Positions 46,375 through 58,847 are shown, counted from the first letter of the stretch. The stretch is DNA of 64,000 nucleotides from Ashinkailepas kermadecensis (GCA_034440615.1 JAOTOM010004740.1:98501-162500); one strand, 5' to 3'. The notes: a model not told the origin generated them from the letters alone. Translations and numbers: made by a program.

Positions 46375-49300
46375 TCACACAGACTCCTCGCTAGAGCTGC
46401 TCTGCGGCCACGCCTGGTCGTCGCTCGACACACCGTCGGCAGAGTGCTTGTGCACCACGTGGATGAAGAAGGCCGCGTCTTGCACCTCGCCCAGCGGCCG
46501 GAAGTCACCCAGCGTCTCGATGGACGCCTGGCCATCGAACGCCTCCATCAGCAGGCGCCGGAAGTCCTCCCGTCGGTGTGGGTAGTAGCTGAGTGAGAAC
46601 TCGCTGAGAACCAGACACCCATCCATCAGCTGCGGGACTCGGGTTTGTCACATACGTGCAATGGCGAACTTGAACTTCCTCGAATGCTGGTATAATGTAC
46701 AAGCATCTACGACTCCATCTACAATGTAGACGGTATTACTGGATCACAAGCCACATAAGGTCATCTGGGTGATGTCACTTCGAAAAGGATGTGTACAACG
46801 TAGACGGTGTTACTGGATCACAAGTCATACAAGGTTATCTGGGTGGTGTCGCCTCGAAAAAAGGATGAATTATTTATAAATCCGCACACATCTCCGCATT
46901 TGCACACCGCTTCCTGGCACGCGCATGCGCAAGGGCTATTCTCATGCCTGCACTCCTAATGATGCAGCAATGCAGATCATAGTTTTTTAGCCAAGTTTAA
47001 CTTAGCGTGCAAAGGTGAGAAAGATCCGTAATTCCTGGTTGCAGTTCACGATTGAATAATTATAGGACTCTAAATTGGTCTTCATTGTCCTGAAAAGACT
47101 ATGTGGTTCAGAAAATTGTGAGCTATTTTACCTACCCTTCGGTCTTAGATCACAGCGAAGAGCACAAATACTTGCTACATCGTTCACAAATTTCCTAGCT
47201 TGAAGTCTTTCCTGGACAGTGGAAATGAAATTAGTTTCTTATCTGGCAACAACCATACATTTTGCATTACGGCTGTTTGATGGCTGCCGATTTGTTTTTG
47301 ACAACACCAACTTCGAGATTAGCTCCTACTCACAAACTAAGCGCTGTTTGGTAGCTGCCGATTTGTTTTTGATAACACCATCTTCGAGATGAGCTGCTCA
47401 TAAACTAAGCGCTCATGCATGCTCACGAATTAAGCTCATAAATAAGCTCCAAGGAGCAAAGCTAATATGGCGTTTCATAAAGCGTGATGTTAATCAGTGC
47501 TAACGTACGGACAGTTTGGGTACTACTGGTGAACTTCACTTTCAGATGTAGCTACTTGACACGTGACGCGTATACCGGACTCGGATTGACCGGGCTGCTC
47601 ACTTATCGCTGGGGCTGGATGAGAGCAGGTCAGAGTGCACGCAGCCCTGGTTGTCCAGCACGTCATTGGTCGCCTTGGGGTTGCCCATGACGTAGTCGAG
47701 CACAATCTTGATGGGCGAGCCGTTCTGGTAGATGACAGACGTCTTGATGTCAGACACGAAACGGCTCTGCAATGACGCGGATGGGGTGGTCACGTGACGT
47801 GGTGACGTCAGGTTCCCGTCCGCCTGGGTTTACAGGTATATGTGAGACTATGTACGTTAGCGGTCCTGCGCCCGCTTGCGCGCTTGCACCCCAAATCAGG
47901 AGAAGCTTACGCTGTTGTAGGTTATTTGGGTTTAAACGGCGCATCGACTGCAATGGTCATATAGCACGCTGTAGTAGGAAACAGTTATAAAATGTGTCAT
48001 ATGATCCAGATACGTGCCACAGTCTGATCAAATCATTAATCGTAAATTTACGCATGATTTCATATGTAAACGATGAACAGTAAGTCAAATGCAATGGAGT
48101 TCAGAAGTTGATGTTTAGATCCAGCTCCAGAACAAATGCTAAGAGGTCGCACTTCTTACATTATAGTAGATGTTTCTGGACGGTGTGCGTCCATGGTCCA
48201 GGATGAAGTCGTAGTTCCTGTGATCCATGAGCAAAATCCCGCCGGGCTTGACTAGGCTGGCGAAGTTTCTCAGTGCAAGTCTGTAGAGCGATGAGACGTT
48301 TATCAGTCAGGGAAATGCATTGTTAAACAAAGCATGCTGTTGTAAGATGCTCCTGCAAACTCACACTGGATCTAGGAATCACCAATGCAACGTTTTTGAT
48401 AAACTTTGCATTTCACCCAATCGAAAGTTCAGTAGGATTGCTGATTAGCCATATTACCACCAAAGCAACGCTCAGAGGTCAAGAAAGTCGCCAACTTGCC
48501 TACCCTGGTAGGTAGCAAGATTGGCCCTCAATATCTCACTCAAGTAGCAATTTATCCATGACGTATTTAAATAAAAAGAAGTGACTGGTCACGAATGCTT
48601 TCCACAAAAACTAGTTTTGTAACGAACAGAAGACATCCAGATTATGAAATATCACCGACTAAAAGGCTGCTACAGTATTGAGCGATACTGCATCACCCCA
48701 TGGGTTTGCCCATGACATCGGTGGTTGCTTAATTAATACAGTACTATTTTGGTACTGAGTATCCGTTTACGAACCATATTATTCCAAGACCCATCTCTAT
48801 GTCATTGTATATAGAAGGATGAATCGCCAACGCTTACTTAACCAGGTAACAAGTGCTGGTAACTTTGATCCAAGCCCAATGTGTTATTGGGCGTGATATG
48901 CACATAAAAAACATGTATTGCACATAATACATTTCTAGACCTTTAAATAATAAATTAAACTATAATTAGTTGATTTATGGTCATACCAATGAAAAACTAG
49001 CAGCAGACACCCCAAAAGAACCATAGTACAGGAACAAATAACGCCAACGCGACCGCCAACGTCTGGGTAACGTGTTACTTGAGTTACAATTATGGAGTAG
49101 AGCAGGTGGCGTTGCGAACAAGTGAGGAGCCAAAAGGTGGCAGCACCGTCGCTCACAAGGAACAATATCATTTAAGCCGAACCCAGGTAGCAAAAAGTGC
49201 ATGTTTTGTTCTCGTAGGTAGCAGTTTAGAAACATTCTTGACCTCTGGCAACGCTTGTCAAAGGCTTTGTGGTGTGTCTCGGCCGAGAATAGTGTTGGCG

Positions 49301-52300
49301 GAAAATAATCCCGGCCGAGAATGGTCTCGGCGACGTGTACATTCGTACTGGCGACTCCAGCATCGCTCGCGCCCGAGTACGAGTAGGGTTATTAAACCAC
49401 ACTTGATCACAGACACCACTATCCGTCAGTCAATTTGCGTAGCCTTTTCTCTTTAAAAGGTTTTTCTGGACGCAGCCCTTCGGAAATTGCAGTGTGATTG
49501 CTTTATGGCAATACAATGCACTATGATGCCCTATGATACATGCAGGTACATTGGTGTATTGCAAGTTACGAACACCGGGCCAATACTTAATTCTCAGTGC
49601 TTTTATATATATTTCCAGTGCTTTACATACATTAACAGTGCATTTAAATACATTTCCAGTGTCTTTACATACATTTCCAGTGTCTTTACATGCATTTTAC
49701 TAGTTGGCAGCAGCTTTGGTACGTGGCTTGGCTGTGGCATGGTCTTCATATATGTATTTACAGTTGGTAGGATGTGCACACCGATATAAAACGGAAATAG
49801 TATGCATACCCCAATTGCGAAGCAAGAAAGCAGCACTGGCATCAGCCGTCTGCTTGCTCCTGACCCATCTCAGACAGTTCCTTTGTATGACCTTGACCTG
49901 TCATTGACCCGCAGATGGATGCCGGCTGTCCCGTGATCAATCTGTAGCCGACCCACCGGCGACTCGCCTGGTTGTCGGTCCCGACCCACCGTTGACCCTC
50001 CTGGTTGCCGGTCCCGACTCACCGGTGGTTCGCCTGGTTGCTGGTCCCGACTCACCGGTGGTTCCCTGGTTGCCGGTCCCGACTTACCGGTGGCTCGCCT
50101 GGTTGCCGGTCAGGTCAGGCAAGTGGGCGAAGGAGTTCCCCAGGCATACCACAGCGTCATACTGCAGTCCCGTGTTCAGGTCTCTGGGCAACGTGAGCCA
50201 GTTGGCCTCGTAGATCTCTGCAGGGTCGCACGGGTCAAGGTCAGGTCAGGTCAGGTCAGGTCAGGTCAGACGCCGCATCGACTGGGTCTGGGGACACGAC
50301 TGGATGTAGGTAGACTGCACAGGTCGTGATCCCGTCAGGCTGTGGGTCTTGCTTCGAGGAGCGGCCATGGACCGTTGCTAGATCAAGTGACGGCAAAGGA
50401 CGAGTAAACTATGGACGGCGGCTGGTTGGCTGATGAATCAGGACGAGGGCTACCAAAATTGGTAGGCAATTTCAGGGTTCGTCATTCCGTTTTCCAATCC
50501 CAGGACCTACCGTAGTCGCAATCAATGAGTCTGTCACATAGTTCTGATTATGATTGCACGTGTTAAACATACATACATAATTACCTTTGCGAGATAAACA
50601 TATAAGCATATCCAATACAACAAAAGGCATAGCCATAGCTGTCCGGAAAAAAAGTAACTGAGCTTTGCAAAACAATTTCTTGTTTCGCTACCTTCTTTAG
50701 ATTCAAGCCCTCGCAATATGCACAAGTTGTTGGGTCAAGACATCGAAATTTAGGGACAATTTTGTACCAAAATTCATACCGTTGTTAATTGACTGCTTGA
50801 ATCACTTCCTCGATTCAACCTACCTATTCTCCTACCATCAACCTATATTCACTAAATTTATAGTGTTCACCATTATTCAACCGAAGATATGTCTCCGAGC
50901 CGTAACTGTAATCCATTGTGTTGAACGATGAGACGAATCACGTCACGGAGGTCTCCGACAACCACACCACCACTCAGCACTGGAGAGTCCATAGTGCACG
51001 GAGGTCCCCGCCAACACCACCATCACTCAGCACTGGAGAGTCCATAGTGCACGGAGATCCCTGCCAACACCACCATCACTCAGCACTGGAGCCGGCATAT
51101 AGTGCACGCAATCGTGCCCCACGACGCCCACGGGCCACCGCGAGGAGGAGCTGGCGTACCCCAGTTGTCAAACGCCTCCTCCTTGCGGCGGTTCCAGCGA
51201 GTCTGCAAGGCGGACTTCAGCATCTTGTCGGAGAAATCGCACGAGGTTACCTGGTAGCCCTCCTCGATCAGCATCACGGAGTCGATGCTGTCGAGCGAGG
51301 CGAGGACCCAGTCAGGTCATCGCAAAGCCGACGACACGCACACGCACATTGCACGTAGTCACATCTATCAAAACAGAACTGCGCCAGAGTGCTCATTCCT
51401 ACAAAGGCTCACATGTGTGCTGCACTCAGCACTTGGGCATGTGGTAAAATGTCATCAGCCGGTCCGCATATCAAGAAAAAGTAAACTGCTGATGCGCATA
51501 AGCTGAGCAATTAACGTGTATATAAATTGCGGACAATCACTCCGGTGCTGTCTAAGTCGAGTTAATGGAGTATGTTTTCAGCCCAGCCTCATGCCATGAG
51601 AATAATCGCCAGTTAATTTTCGTGGTATCGGCTGGTAGCAGGCGGGTGCTATCGTTGCAGCAAGCTCCAGGCACGTACTGCGTGCCTGGCACTTTCCAGG
51701 CACTTTCCAGCTCAAACTCGGGGCGATGTTCTCAGGTGACAGATTGCCCATGACGTTCTTCGGATAAAGGAAGAGGAGATTCACAAAATGGGGTTATGCT
51801 ACCTTCTGTAGCCACTCCACAGCCTGAAGAACCTGCCCACGCAACCGAAAGAACGCAGTCTATGTTCCACAGTCAGCTTTGCGTTCCGGAACGCAGAATC
51901 TCTGCAGTCACAAGGGACCTCGACGAAGGCCCATATATGCTCAAGAGATGGGTGTCGTCGTTGGCCACCTTGGTTACGTCGTAGTCGATGCGCATCCAAA
52001 TGAATAATGCCTTGGTATAGTGACAAGTTGATATTCCTTTGACCTCTATAAATAACTGGATCGACAACTCGACTTTTAAGGCGGCTCAAATGACCTTTAC
52101 GGTCCGGCACGTCTAAAAATCACTCCGCCACCATCGAATTTTCAAAACGTTCCCGACGACGGCGCTGCATATGGGCTAAACGTTGGCGCTTGTAGGCGTT
52201 GCGCAGTGTGTTTTGAATGTAAAGCGGTGGTGTTGAGGCGTTCTAAATTATGATAACTACTATTTTTGCAATGACAATTATCTTCAAAATGAATATTTAT

Positions 52301-53924
52301 CGATCCACCCCTGGCCCATGCAACCATTTTATGCCTCAGACAATTGAACATCTGCTGAACTGCACAATATATTTAACCAATATAATTATAATCCCCGCTA
52401 CGCCGCTCGGAATCAGATTAAGCTAAGCGTGGCCACAGTTTTCGGAAACGACATTTCAGATCTTTCAGGGGCGGGAATTGAGCAGGGCTGCTCGACCGCA
52501 TCCCTGCCGTTCACCCCTCCCCCTGCCGGGAGGGATGTAGAGGCCACAACAAACGTGTGTCCCCTCATGGCAAGGTGGCTTCCATTTCACCGGGAAATGT
52601 GGCCCTCCAGGGAGGCTCGAGTGTACCCCTTGAATGTTTTAGCCGAAGTAGTCCTTCCAAGACCCTCGAGTGCACCTGGCTCGAAATTTTCAGCCGAAGG
52701 CGCCCCCGTGGACTCATCCAGTAGCTCCAGACATGCTCTCCTTCCATGAAATATCCTGGATCCACGCCTGTCCTTTTGACTACATCCTTGGGCAGGGATC
52801 CTAGGCTAATACAAAGAACAATAATTAAAGAGGAAGTCCTGAGCATCAACCCGTGCCCTGCATGGGGAATGGTCGTGTCAGGGGCGGATATAGGGGGCAC
52901 TGGGGGCATGTGCCCCGATGGAAGGAAACACCTCTGGCCAGGAAAAAGCGCCCCTTCGGGAAGGCTCGAATGCTGCCCCTCGTGTGTTTGAGCTAGAGGT
53001 ACTCGCCCGTGCACACTAGCACACTCAGTGCGCTAAAGTGCACCCCCTCCCCCTGCCGTTGAGCAGATTTTCAGCCGCTTCTGGTACTTTCCCAGGGGTG
53101 CCCTTCCGAAGAAATAGCACTCCCAGACAAATGCCCCTCCCCACGACAATTCCTTGTTCCGCCCCCGGTTAGATTATGGAATGCACACACACACACACAC
53201 GACACATATGCTGTCAACCACAAACTTCCCAGCGTCACTTCACCGACGTTGATCTGGAATTCGGGATCTTAATTCCTTGGGGCATGCACGCCGAATACCG
53301 AGCAAAGTTGGCGAAACGAAACACATCTACAATCGTTTACAAGGTGTTTCGCCTTTTCAATCTGCTCATCATGAACAACTTTTCATCTATAACGTTTCAT
53401 TCCATGGCTAAAATGCATGGGAGCGGGTGGCGCCCGAGATCTTCTGCCCGTACGTCGCCTCCTGGCCGCCTCCAGCCGGGAACGGCCGGAATAGAGCGCG
53501 GAGTGTGCGGCGGGCGTCGGTCGCCTAGTTATGTCAGGTTGTCAATATAGTTATATATACAATGCGATATTCGCATCCAGACATCGGCAACCAGAACGAC
53601 ACCAATTGAGAATTCCAAAGGTTTATCAGGTTCGTTGTTGGGTTTTCGGGAGCATGAAAAGAACATGTTTCAAGCAGCCTAGCTAAAGACACAGGAGACC
53701 AGGCCAGATCAATTATCACTAGCATCCACGAAGAGGCGGAGAGTTGCGACAGAAACTCACCCGGTGCCACACGCCACGTCCAGCGCGCTGATGCAGTCGT
53801 GGTTCGTGAGCTCCCGCTTCAGGAAGTCCTTGTAGTGCTTGGTGCGCTCGCTCTGGTCGCCAATGTAGAGGCTCCAGAGGCGGGCCGCTTTGCCGTCTGA
53901 GTACTGGTCCAGCTCGAGCACCAT
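46375..53924 (-). CDS. GNMT: Glycine N-methyltransferase, six coding exons, intact
   Basis: Exons (minus) are 53924-53761, 51287-51160, 50217-50088, 48280-48160, 47766-47603 and 46603-46375. All introns are GT-AG, the phases (2,1,2,0,2) agree, and the total is 936 nt (311 aa plus stop). The enzyme moves a methyl group from S-adenosylmethionine to glycine, giving sarcosine; it acts in the cytosol and buffers methyl supply. Family marks are [12 protein letters not shown], the SAM-binding [47 protein letters not shown] and FSLSYYPH. The start is uncertain: relatives have about a dozen more N-terminal residues, and the frame stays open upstream of the ATG with AG acceptors, so a further 5' exon is possible. 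The C-terminus has about 23 extra Ser/Asp/Glu-rich residues. Splice sites were set by consensus and phase. Confidence 0.93.
46604..47602. other. GNMT intron 5 with two local duplications
   Basis: GTAGACGGT(A/G)TTACTGGATC is repeated at about 46725 and 46800. GCTGCCGATTTGTTTTTGA is repeated at about 47283 and 47355, the latter pair within a block of about 70 bp. No extra exon was seen. Confidence 0.6.
48281..49920. other. Main part of GNMT intron 3
   Basis: AT-rich, without exon-like sequence. A short 23-bp repeat (TACATACATTTCCAGTGTCT) occurs three to four times at 49603-49690. Confidence 0.6.
49945..50110 (-). repeat. 33-bp repeat crossing the GNMT exon 3 / intron 3 boundary, each unit with a donor-like site
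   Basis: On the gene strand five units of 32-33 bp follow each other, each starting ACC(G/A)(G/A)CAACCAGG and ending near CCGGT(A/G)(A/G)GTCGG. The first unit holds the last 25 or so coding bases of exon 3 and its donor (GTAAGT, 50087). Units 2 and 3 carry GTGAGT and units 4 and 5 GTGGGT at the same place. Confidence 0.92.
50232..50269 (-). repeat. (CTGAC)n repeat upstream of the GNMT exon 3 acceptor
   Basis: On the gene strand CTGAC occurs six times in a row plus a TTGAC, 17 to about 48 nt upstream of the acceptor AG (50219-50218). CTGAC fits the branch-point consensus, and the distances are those at which branch points usually lie. Confidence 0.85.
50945..51105. repeat. 52-53 bp tandem repeat in GNMT intron 2, three copies
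   Basis: CACTCAGCACTGGAG with CATAGTGCACGGAG and CCAACACCACCAT recurs three times, ending about 55 bp from exon 2. Confidence 0.85.
51288..52460. other. Proximal part of GNMT intron 1
   Basis: No exon or repeat recognised beyond a GCACTTTCCAG duplication near 51690. Confidence 0.5.
52466..52770. mobile_element. Diverged hAT-like MITE, copy 1, in GNMT intron 1
   Basis: It starts CAGGGGCGGG and ends CCTGGATCCACGCCTG, imperfect inverted ends of hAT style. The interior (GGGAGGCTCGAGTG, ATTTTCAGCCGAAGGCG) recurs in copy 2 at 52879-53167. No target duplication was found. Confidence 0.5.
52879..53167. mobile_element. Diverged hAT-like MITE, copy 2, in GNMT intron 1
   Basis: It starts CAGGGGCGGATATAGG and ends TTGTTCCGCCCCCG. 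It shares GGGAAGGCTCGAATG and ATTTTCAGCCGCTTCTGG with copy 1. Flanks do not match. Confidence 0.5.
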
Positions 53925-54042
53925 GCCGACAGCTGTTCCCCACTTGTGCTGGGAGAATGTGCACAGGCGCTGCGACTTGCAGTCGACTGATGTCTATGAG
54001 CAGCCAGAGTGGCTTTATGGCCGGCGGCGACGTCCGCGGGCC

Positions 54043-54192
54043 GGACTCGGCTCCACCAATCACGGGTGGGCGCGAGGTGGGCAGGGCAGCGCCGTGCACC
54101 ACCCGCCGCCGCCGGCCGGGCTCGGCTCTACCAATCACGGGTGGGCGCGAGGTGGGCAGGGCAGCGCCGTCCACCACCCACCGCCGCCGGCG
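54043..54192. promoter_or_regulatory. 75-bp duplicated GC-rich block with CCAAT, just upstream of GNMT
   Basis: Two copies in tandem (54043-54117 and 54118-54192) share CTCGGCTC(C/T)ACCAATCACG then GGTGGGCGCGAGGTGGGCAG. They lie 120-270 bp upstream of the GNMT start codon. The CCAAT word and adjoining GC box make a duplicated promoter element plausible; this is inference. Confidence 0.45.
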
Positions 54193-54487
54193 CCGCTGCA
54201 GTGGCGGCCGCCGTCGTGTCGATGCGGTGGCGCAGTCAGGATTTTCATAAGAGGGACCGACCCCCTTCCTTCCCAAAAAGCTGGGAAACAGAACGTTTTC
54301 GGAGTGCTCAGTGCGCCAAAAAAAACTTTTGGTTTTTGAAGAGTGGCGTAGCCAAGAATTAGTGCAGGGTGGATGGAGGAGCAAATATCTGAAGAGGGCC
54401 CCCTACCTAGCAAGCCCCCCCCCCCTCACTTTTCCGAAGCCCTCGGATTTCGGCCACTATATTTTCGAAGGACCTTTATATTTATAT

Positions 54488-54491
54488 AACC

Positions 54492-54551
<60 letters not shown>

Positions 54552-54598
54552 AATATATATATGTATATATGCATATATGTATGTATATATATACATAT

Positions 54599-54658
<60 letters not shown>
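54488..54658. repeat. (TA)n microsatellite, interrupted
   Basis: About 170 bp of TA repeats with TACAAATATATATATG-type interruptions in the middle. Confidence 0.97.
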
Positions 54659-54660
<2 letters not shown>

Positions 54661-55329
54661 GCAGGGATGGTTAAATACGTGGGAACATAGGTCACTTCGG
54701 TCTGGCGTGACAAATGCGAGACCGCAATCAAGGTCCAACAGTCCGGTAAAGGCCAGGAAGAAAAACATACCATTTCGCTGCCGACAACAATCAAGAAAAG
54801 AGACCTGTTATGGAAAATAAACCGACATCAACAGATCCCTAATGGAAGCATTAATTGTATGAGCTTGAGAAAAATGCAGGTGCTTATCTCCATGGACACA
54901 TAGGGAAGGTGTTCATGATAAGGATGGGGCCCACATCGTTGTGCCTTTTCAACACCGTCATACTTTCTCGATATGAATGCCAGTGAATACCAGTGAGGAA
55001 AATGAGTGCCAGATTTGGTGGACAGAAGAAGAACTAGCAAAATGTCTTATCAGCTATGCCCAGCACACAGCATTCTGCAAACTAATATTTTTTTCTTCCT
55101 ACTTGATCGGTGTCACCCGGGCCCAAGGCGAAGCAACTGGCACCGCTGGAGCGGTCGTCATCACAACTATCGCTGGGCTGCCTGTTTCACCATCGCTGAA
55201 GCGACCATAGCTGCTGGAGCAGCTGTGGTCAGGCCACTGGGACAGCTGTGGCGGCTTGGCTGGTCGTCACCGTCAGGACGGCTGTGGCCGTTGGGGCAGT
55301 CGTGGCCATAGGGGCGGCCGCCGTCGCCG

Positions 55330-57660
55330 AGGTGGCGGTGAGTGCCCTTATCAGTCCTTGGCAGCATGTATGGCTCTCAAGGATATCTTATCTCTGAGGC
55401 TGACCCTTAATAGTTCTCGCATCCATCACCAGTTATCAAAGGCTATCTTAACTCTCAGAGGGCCCCGATCCCTTAGGTGCCCATCCCAAAGCTCAGGAAC
55501 ATCCCAGCCCAGTTCTATCTGGCTCTCAGGGGACTTATTCATCCATCGGGAGCCCTCTTCAAGTTGCATGTGCCATTTCCAGTCCTCGACAAACCTGTCT
55601 AGCTTTCAGGAGAATCCTGCAGCTTCGAGACAGACCTAACAATGTTTAGGAAACATCGCCAGCTATCGGAACTCTCCTTAACTCTTAGTGGCTCTGTTCA
55701 TCCCTCAGTGTTCCTCCCAAACCTCAGGAGCATCAAAGTCCGGTCCACTCTAGCTCTCAGTGGACCTCCCCAGTCCTCGACAGTCTTTCGGGTTAACAAG
55801 GACATTCTAGCTCTGAAACTGTCTCTCAGTATTCCTCACAACCATCGCGAGCCCTTAGGGAATCTCTTTAGATCTCAGGGAGTCCTGTTCGTCGCATAGA
55901 GAACCCTTCCCAGCCCCTCGGGCATCCCAGTCCAGTCCTCTCTAGTGCTCAGTGACAATTTTAAATCGTCAGGGGTCCTCCCCAGCTGTTAGCGGCCCTT
56001 CCCAGCTCTTGATAGTCTTTTTGGCTGCAAGGGCTTTCTAGCTCTGACGTTGGCAATCGGTATTCCTCACAACCATCGTTAGCCTTCGGGACTCTCCTTA
56101 GCTCTCGGGGGGCTTTGTTAGCCCTCAAGGTCCCTTTTAAGCTGCCATGAGCCATTCCTCGTTATCGACAGCTCTTGTGGTTTCAAGAACATTCTACCTC
56201 TGAGGCTGGCCCTTAACATTCCTCACATCAATCGCCAACCAACAGGGGAATTTTTATATCTCAGAGGACCTTGTTCATCCATCAGGTGCCGCTCTCAACC
56301 TCAGAGGAATCCTAGTCCAGTCCTGTCTAATTCTCACGAGATCCTCTATCCATCAGGGCCCTCTCCTGCTTTTAGGGCCCCACCACAGTCCTCAATAGTC
56401 CTGTCTAGTCTCATCTCGGGGCATTTCAGATCTGAGATGGGCACTCACTAGTCCTCTTTAGCTCTTCGTGATCCTGTTCATCCCACAGGGTGGACGTCTT
56501 CAGCTCTCAAGGGCCCTTTCTACACAAGCTGCTAGATGCGTTAAACCTTTCCTCTGTTATACCTCCGCCCCTCAGGGCGGTCGCCTGGAGGGCCACATCG
56601 GACTCACCAGGGGCGGGTGCCCCTTCACCCCTTGGGAACGCCATTGCTTTTTAACAGCCCGGACCCCTCAATGGGCTTAGAGGGCATGGGCTTACGCAGC
56701 ACAGGAAACTCTCCGCTTCGGCCCGGATCGTCTCCGTGGCTCGGTGGCCTCTTCATCGGCCTAAGGACCGCTGTCAGCTCTGAGCCCTTCTCCATCAGCG
56801 TGAGCCAAAGCTAACTCAGTGGCTCTGCACTCGCGGTCCGGGGCCCCCAACCGTCGACTCAGGGATCCTCTTTCACGGCTCAAGACATTCTTCGTCGGGC
56901 CGGTGACCCTCTTCAAAAGCTTGGGTCTCCTCTATCACGTAAGGGGCCTCCTGTGCGGTTTCGTCCCCCATTGGCCCAGGGGCTCTTCATACCGGCTCTG
57001 GGTCCCCTCCGACGGCACGGGGTCCTCCCGTGGCTAGGTATCCTCTCCGTCGGCACAGGGGCCCTACTTAGCGATCCAGATCCAGCCTCCTCTGCCAAGC
57101 CGGTGACCCTCTTTCAACAGTTCCTCCATCAGGCCAGAGGCCATTGTACAGCTTGGGCTCCATCTGTCGGCCCAAGGACCATTTCTGAAGACCCGAGGTC
57201 CTCTCCGGCAACTAGGCCCCTTCTATCGTCTCAGAGGCCCTCTTTGACTACTCAGGGCCTTTTCCGGCAAGCTGGAGGCCCATTTTCAAACGCTTGGACC
57301 CGGTCCATCAGGGCAGGTGCCATTTCTTCGGCTTGGGCTCCGCCGACAGCCTAGAGGCCCTTCATATTGGCTCGAAGCCCTCTCTGTCAGCCCGGGTGCT
57401 CTTCCAACCATCCGGGCCCCCTCCGTCAATCTAGAAGTCCTTCACGTTAGCCCAGCCAAGGGCACTCGACGTCTTCCTGAGGGCATTCTCCGTTGACTCG
57501 AGGTTCTCTTCATCGGCCCAGGACCCTTTCTGTCAGCCCGGTGGCCCTTTCGTCGGACCAGGGGCCCTACACGTCGGCCCAAGAGGCCATGCCGACCCCC
57601 TAAGCCGACGTCTGGAGGGCCCCCTCCGACCTTCCAGGGAGAGGGGCGGCTGCCTCCTTC
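55330..57660. repeat. Decayed CTC/GGCCC-type tandem repeat
   Basis: Words such as CTAGCTCTCAG, GGCCCTCTCC, GTCGGCCCA, CAGGGGCC and CTCTCCGTC alternate every 25-35 bp, first with TCTC/CAGG (55.3-56.5 kb), then richer in GGCC (56.5-57.6 kb). No unit is exact. Open frames through it are Leu/Ser/Pro-rich artefacts. Confidence 0.65.
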
Positions 57661-57698
57661 GTCCCCCCCCCCCCCCCAGCTACGCCACTGGTTTTTGG

Positions 57699-58357
57699 GT
57701 GGTGAAAATCATCTCGAAATTTCGTGTTTCATCTAGTGCATTTTTGGTTGCTTAGATGCCCCGCACCCCCCTAGCTGCGCCTCCATGTCGGTGTGTGTGT
57801 GTGTGTGCATTTGTATAAGCAGCCCACATGACGCACTGGCGGCCGGATCGCGGCGGACCGAGCCGGCGCGGTCCGGTTACAGCCGCGTTATAAATCGCCA
57901 GCTGGCCTGAGTCACGTCATCGGCAGCTGGCCGGCCAACGTCACTGGGACCGGCGGCCGGCTGCCCAGGCGTGCGTGGCGGGGCCTAAATAACACCGTCT
58001 CACATGCACCACAGTACAGACCGAGGGCGGCGGAAAGCATGGAGCGCTGGGGTGTGAACAAGGGGGCAAGAAATCACTAAGACAGCTTACTCTCCCTAGA
58101 TACCATACTTCGTTAAATAATAAATATTTAAAGTTAAGCAATTTATTCTGACAATTAGGTTATGTAAGTACGGCCAGATACAGCTTGAATGTAGGTTCAT
58201 AATGTTGCGGTCATGTATGTGCTTCTTCTAAGGATTCAAGAAAAACTATGGAAAGAAGACTATTGAAGACTATTGAAAGAAAACTATTGTCCGGGTGCAC
58301 AGCGCGTTCTGCTCCGCACCGCTGCTTGAAATTCACCAAACATGACTTTGCTTCAGT
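57699..58357. other. Non-coding interval
   Basis: A short (GT)n lies at 57794-57808. 57840-57990 is GC-rich and 58000-58350 unremarkable. No gene recognised. Confidence 0.5.
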
Positions 58358-58608
<251 letters not shown>

Positions 58609-58737
58609 GCAGTCAGCATGTCGCAGTGGAGCACTACGCCATGTCGCAGTGGAGCACTACGCCATGTCGCAGTCGGTGCGGCGCCTGCGCTCGACCTTGA
58701 CCGTCCCGGCGATCGGCGCGGTGCATGGGTGCTCTCA

Positions 58738-58847
58738 CCACCGTGCTCAGCGCAATCATTGCGTACCACGCCAGGGAGTCCAGACCCACTACATCAACAT
58801 TGCCACTCGCCTCCGGCGGTTGGACCAGGGTTACAGCAGCTCTAACA
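58738..58847 (-). other. Possible orphan exon
   Basis: On the minus strand an AG acceptor after a T-rich stretch (TTTTTGTTAG) opens a single reading frame that contains a hydrophobic run (LAWYAMIALSTV) and reaches a GTGAGA donor. I do not recognise the peptide. The plus strand has two other open frames over the same GC-rich patch, so coding is unproven. Confidence 0.25.

Larger units (their letters stand above)
54340..57690. mobile_element. Probable 3.35-kb hAT-type element with decayed-repeat interior
   Basis: The left end reads AGTGGCGTAGCC (54342) and the right end GCTACGCCACTG, its complement after the first base. The flanks are GTTTTTGA (54332-54339) and GTTTTTGG (57691-57698), 7 of 8, if one base was inserted at the left border. 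Inside are a (TA)n tract, about 650 bp of plain sequence and 2.3 kb of decayed repeat. There is no transposase. The build parallels the 7557-13424 element. Confidence 0.6.

Noticed and set aside
52466..53167. Perfect target duplications for the two MITE copies in GNMT intron 1
   Set aside because: Flanking octamers do not match for either copy, so only diverged ends can be claimed.
54311..54820. ORFs of Ile-Tyr repeats here and at 58248-58769
   Set aside because: They are translations of (TA)n tracts.
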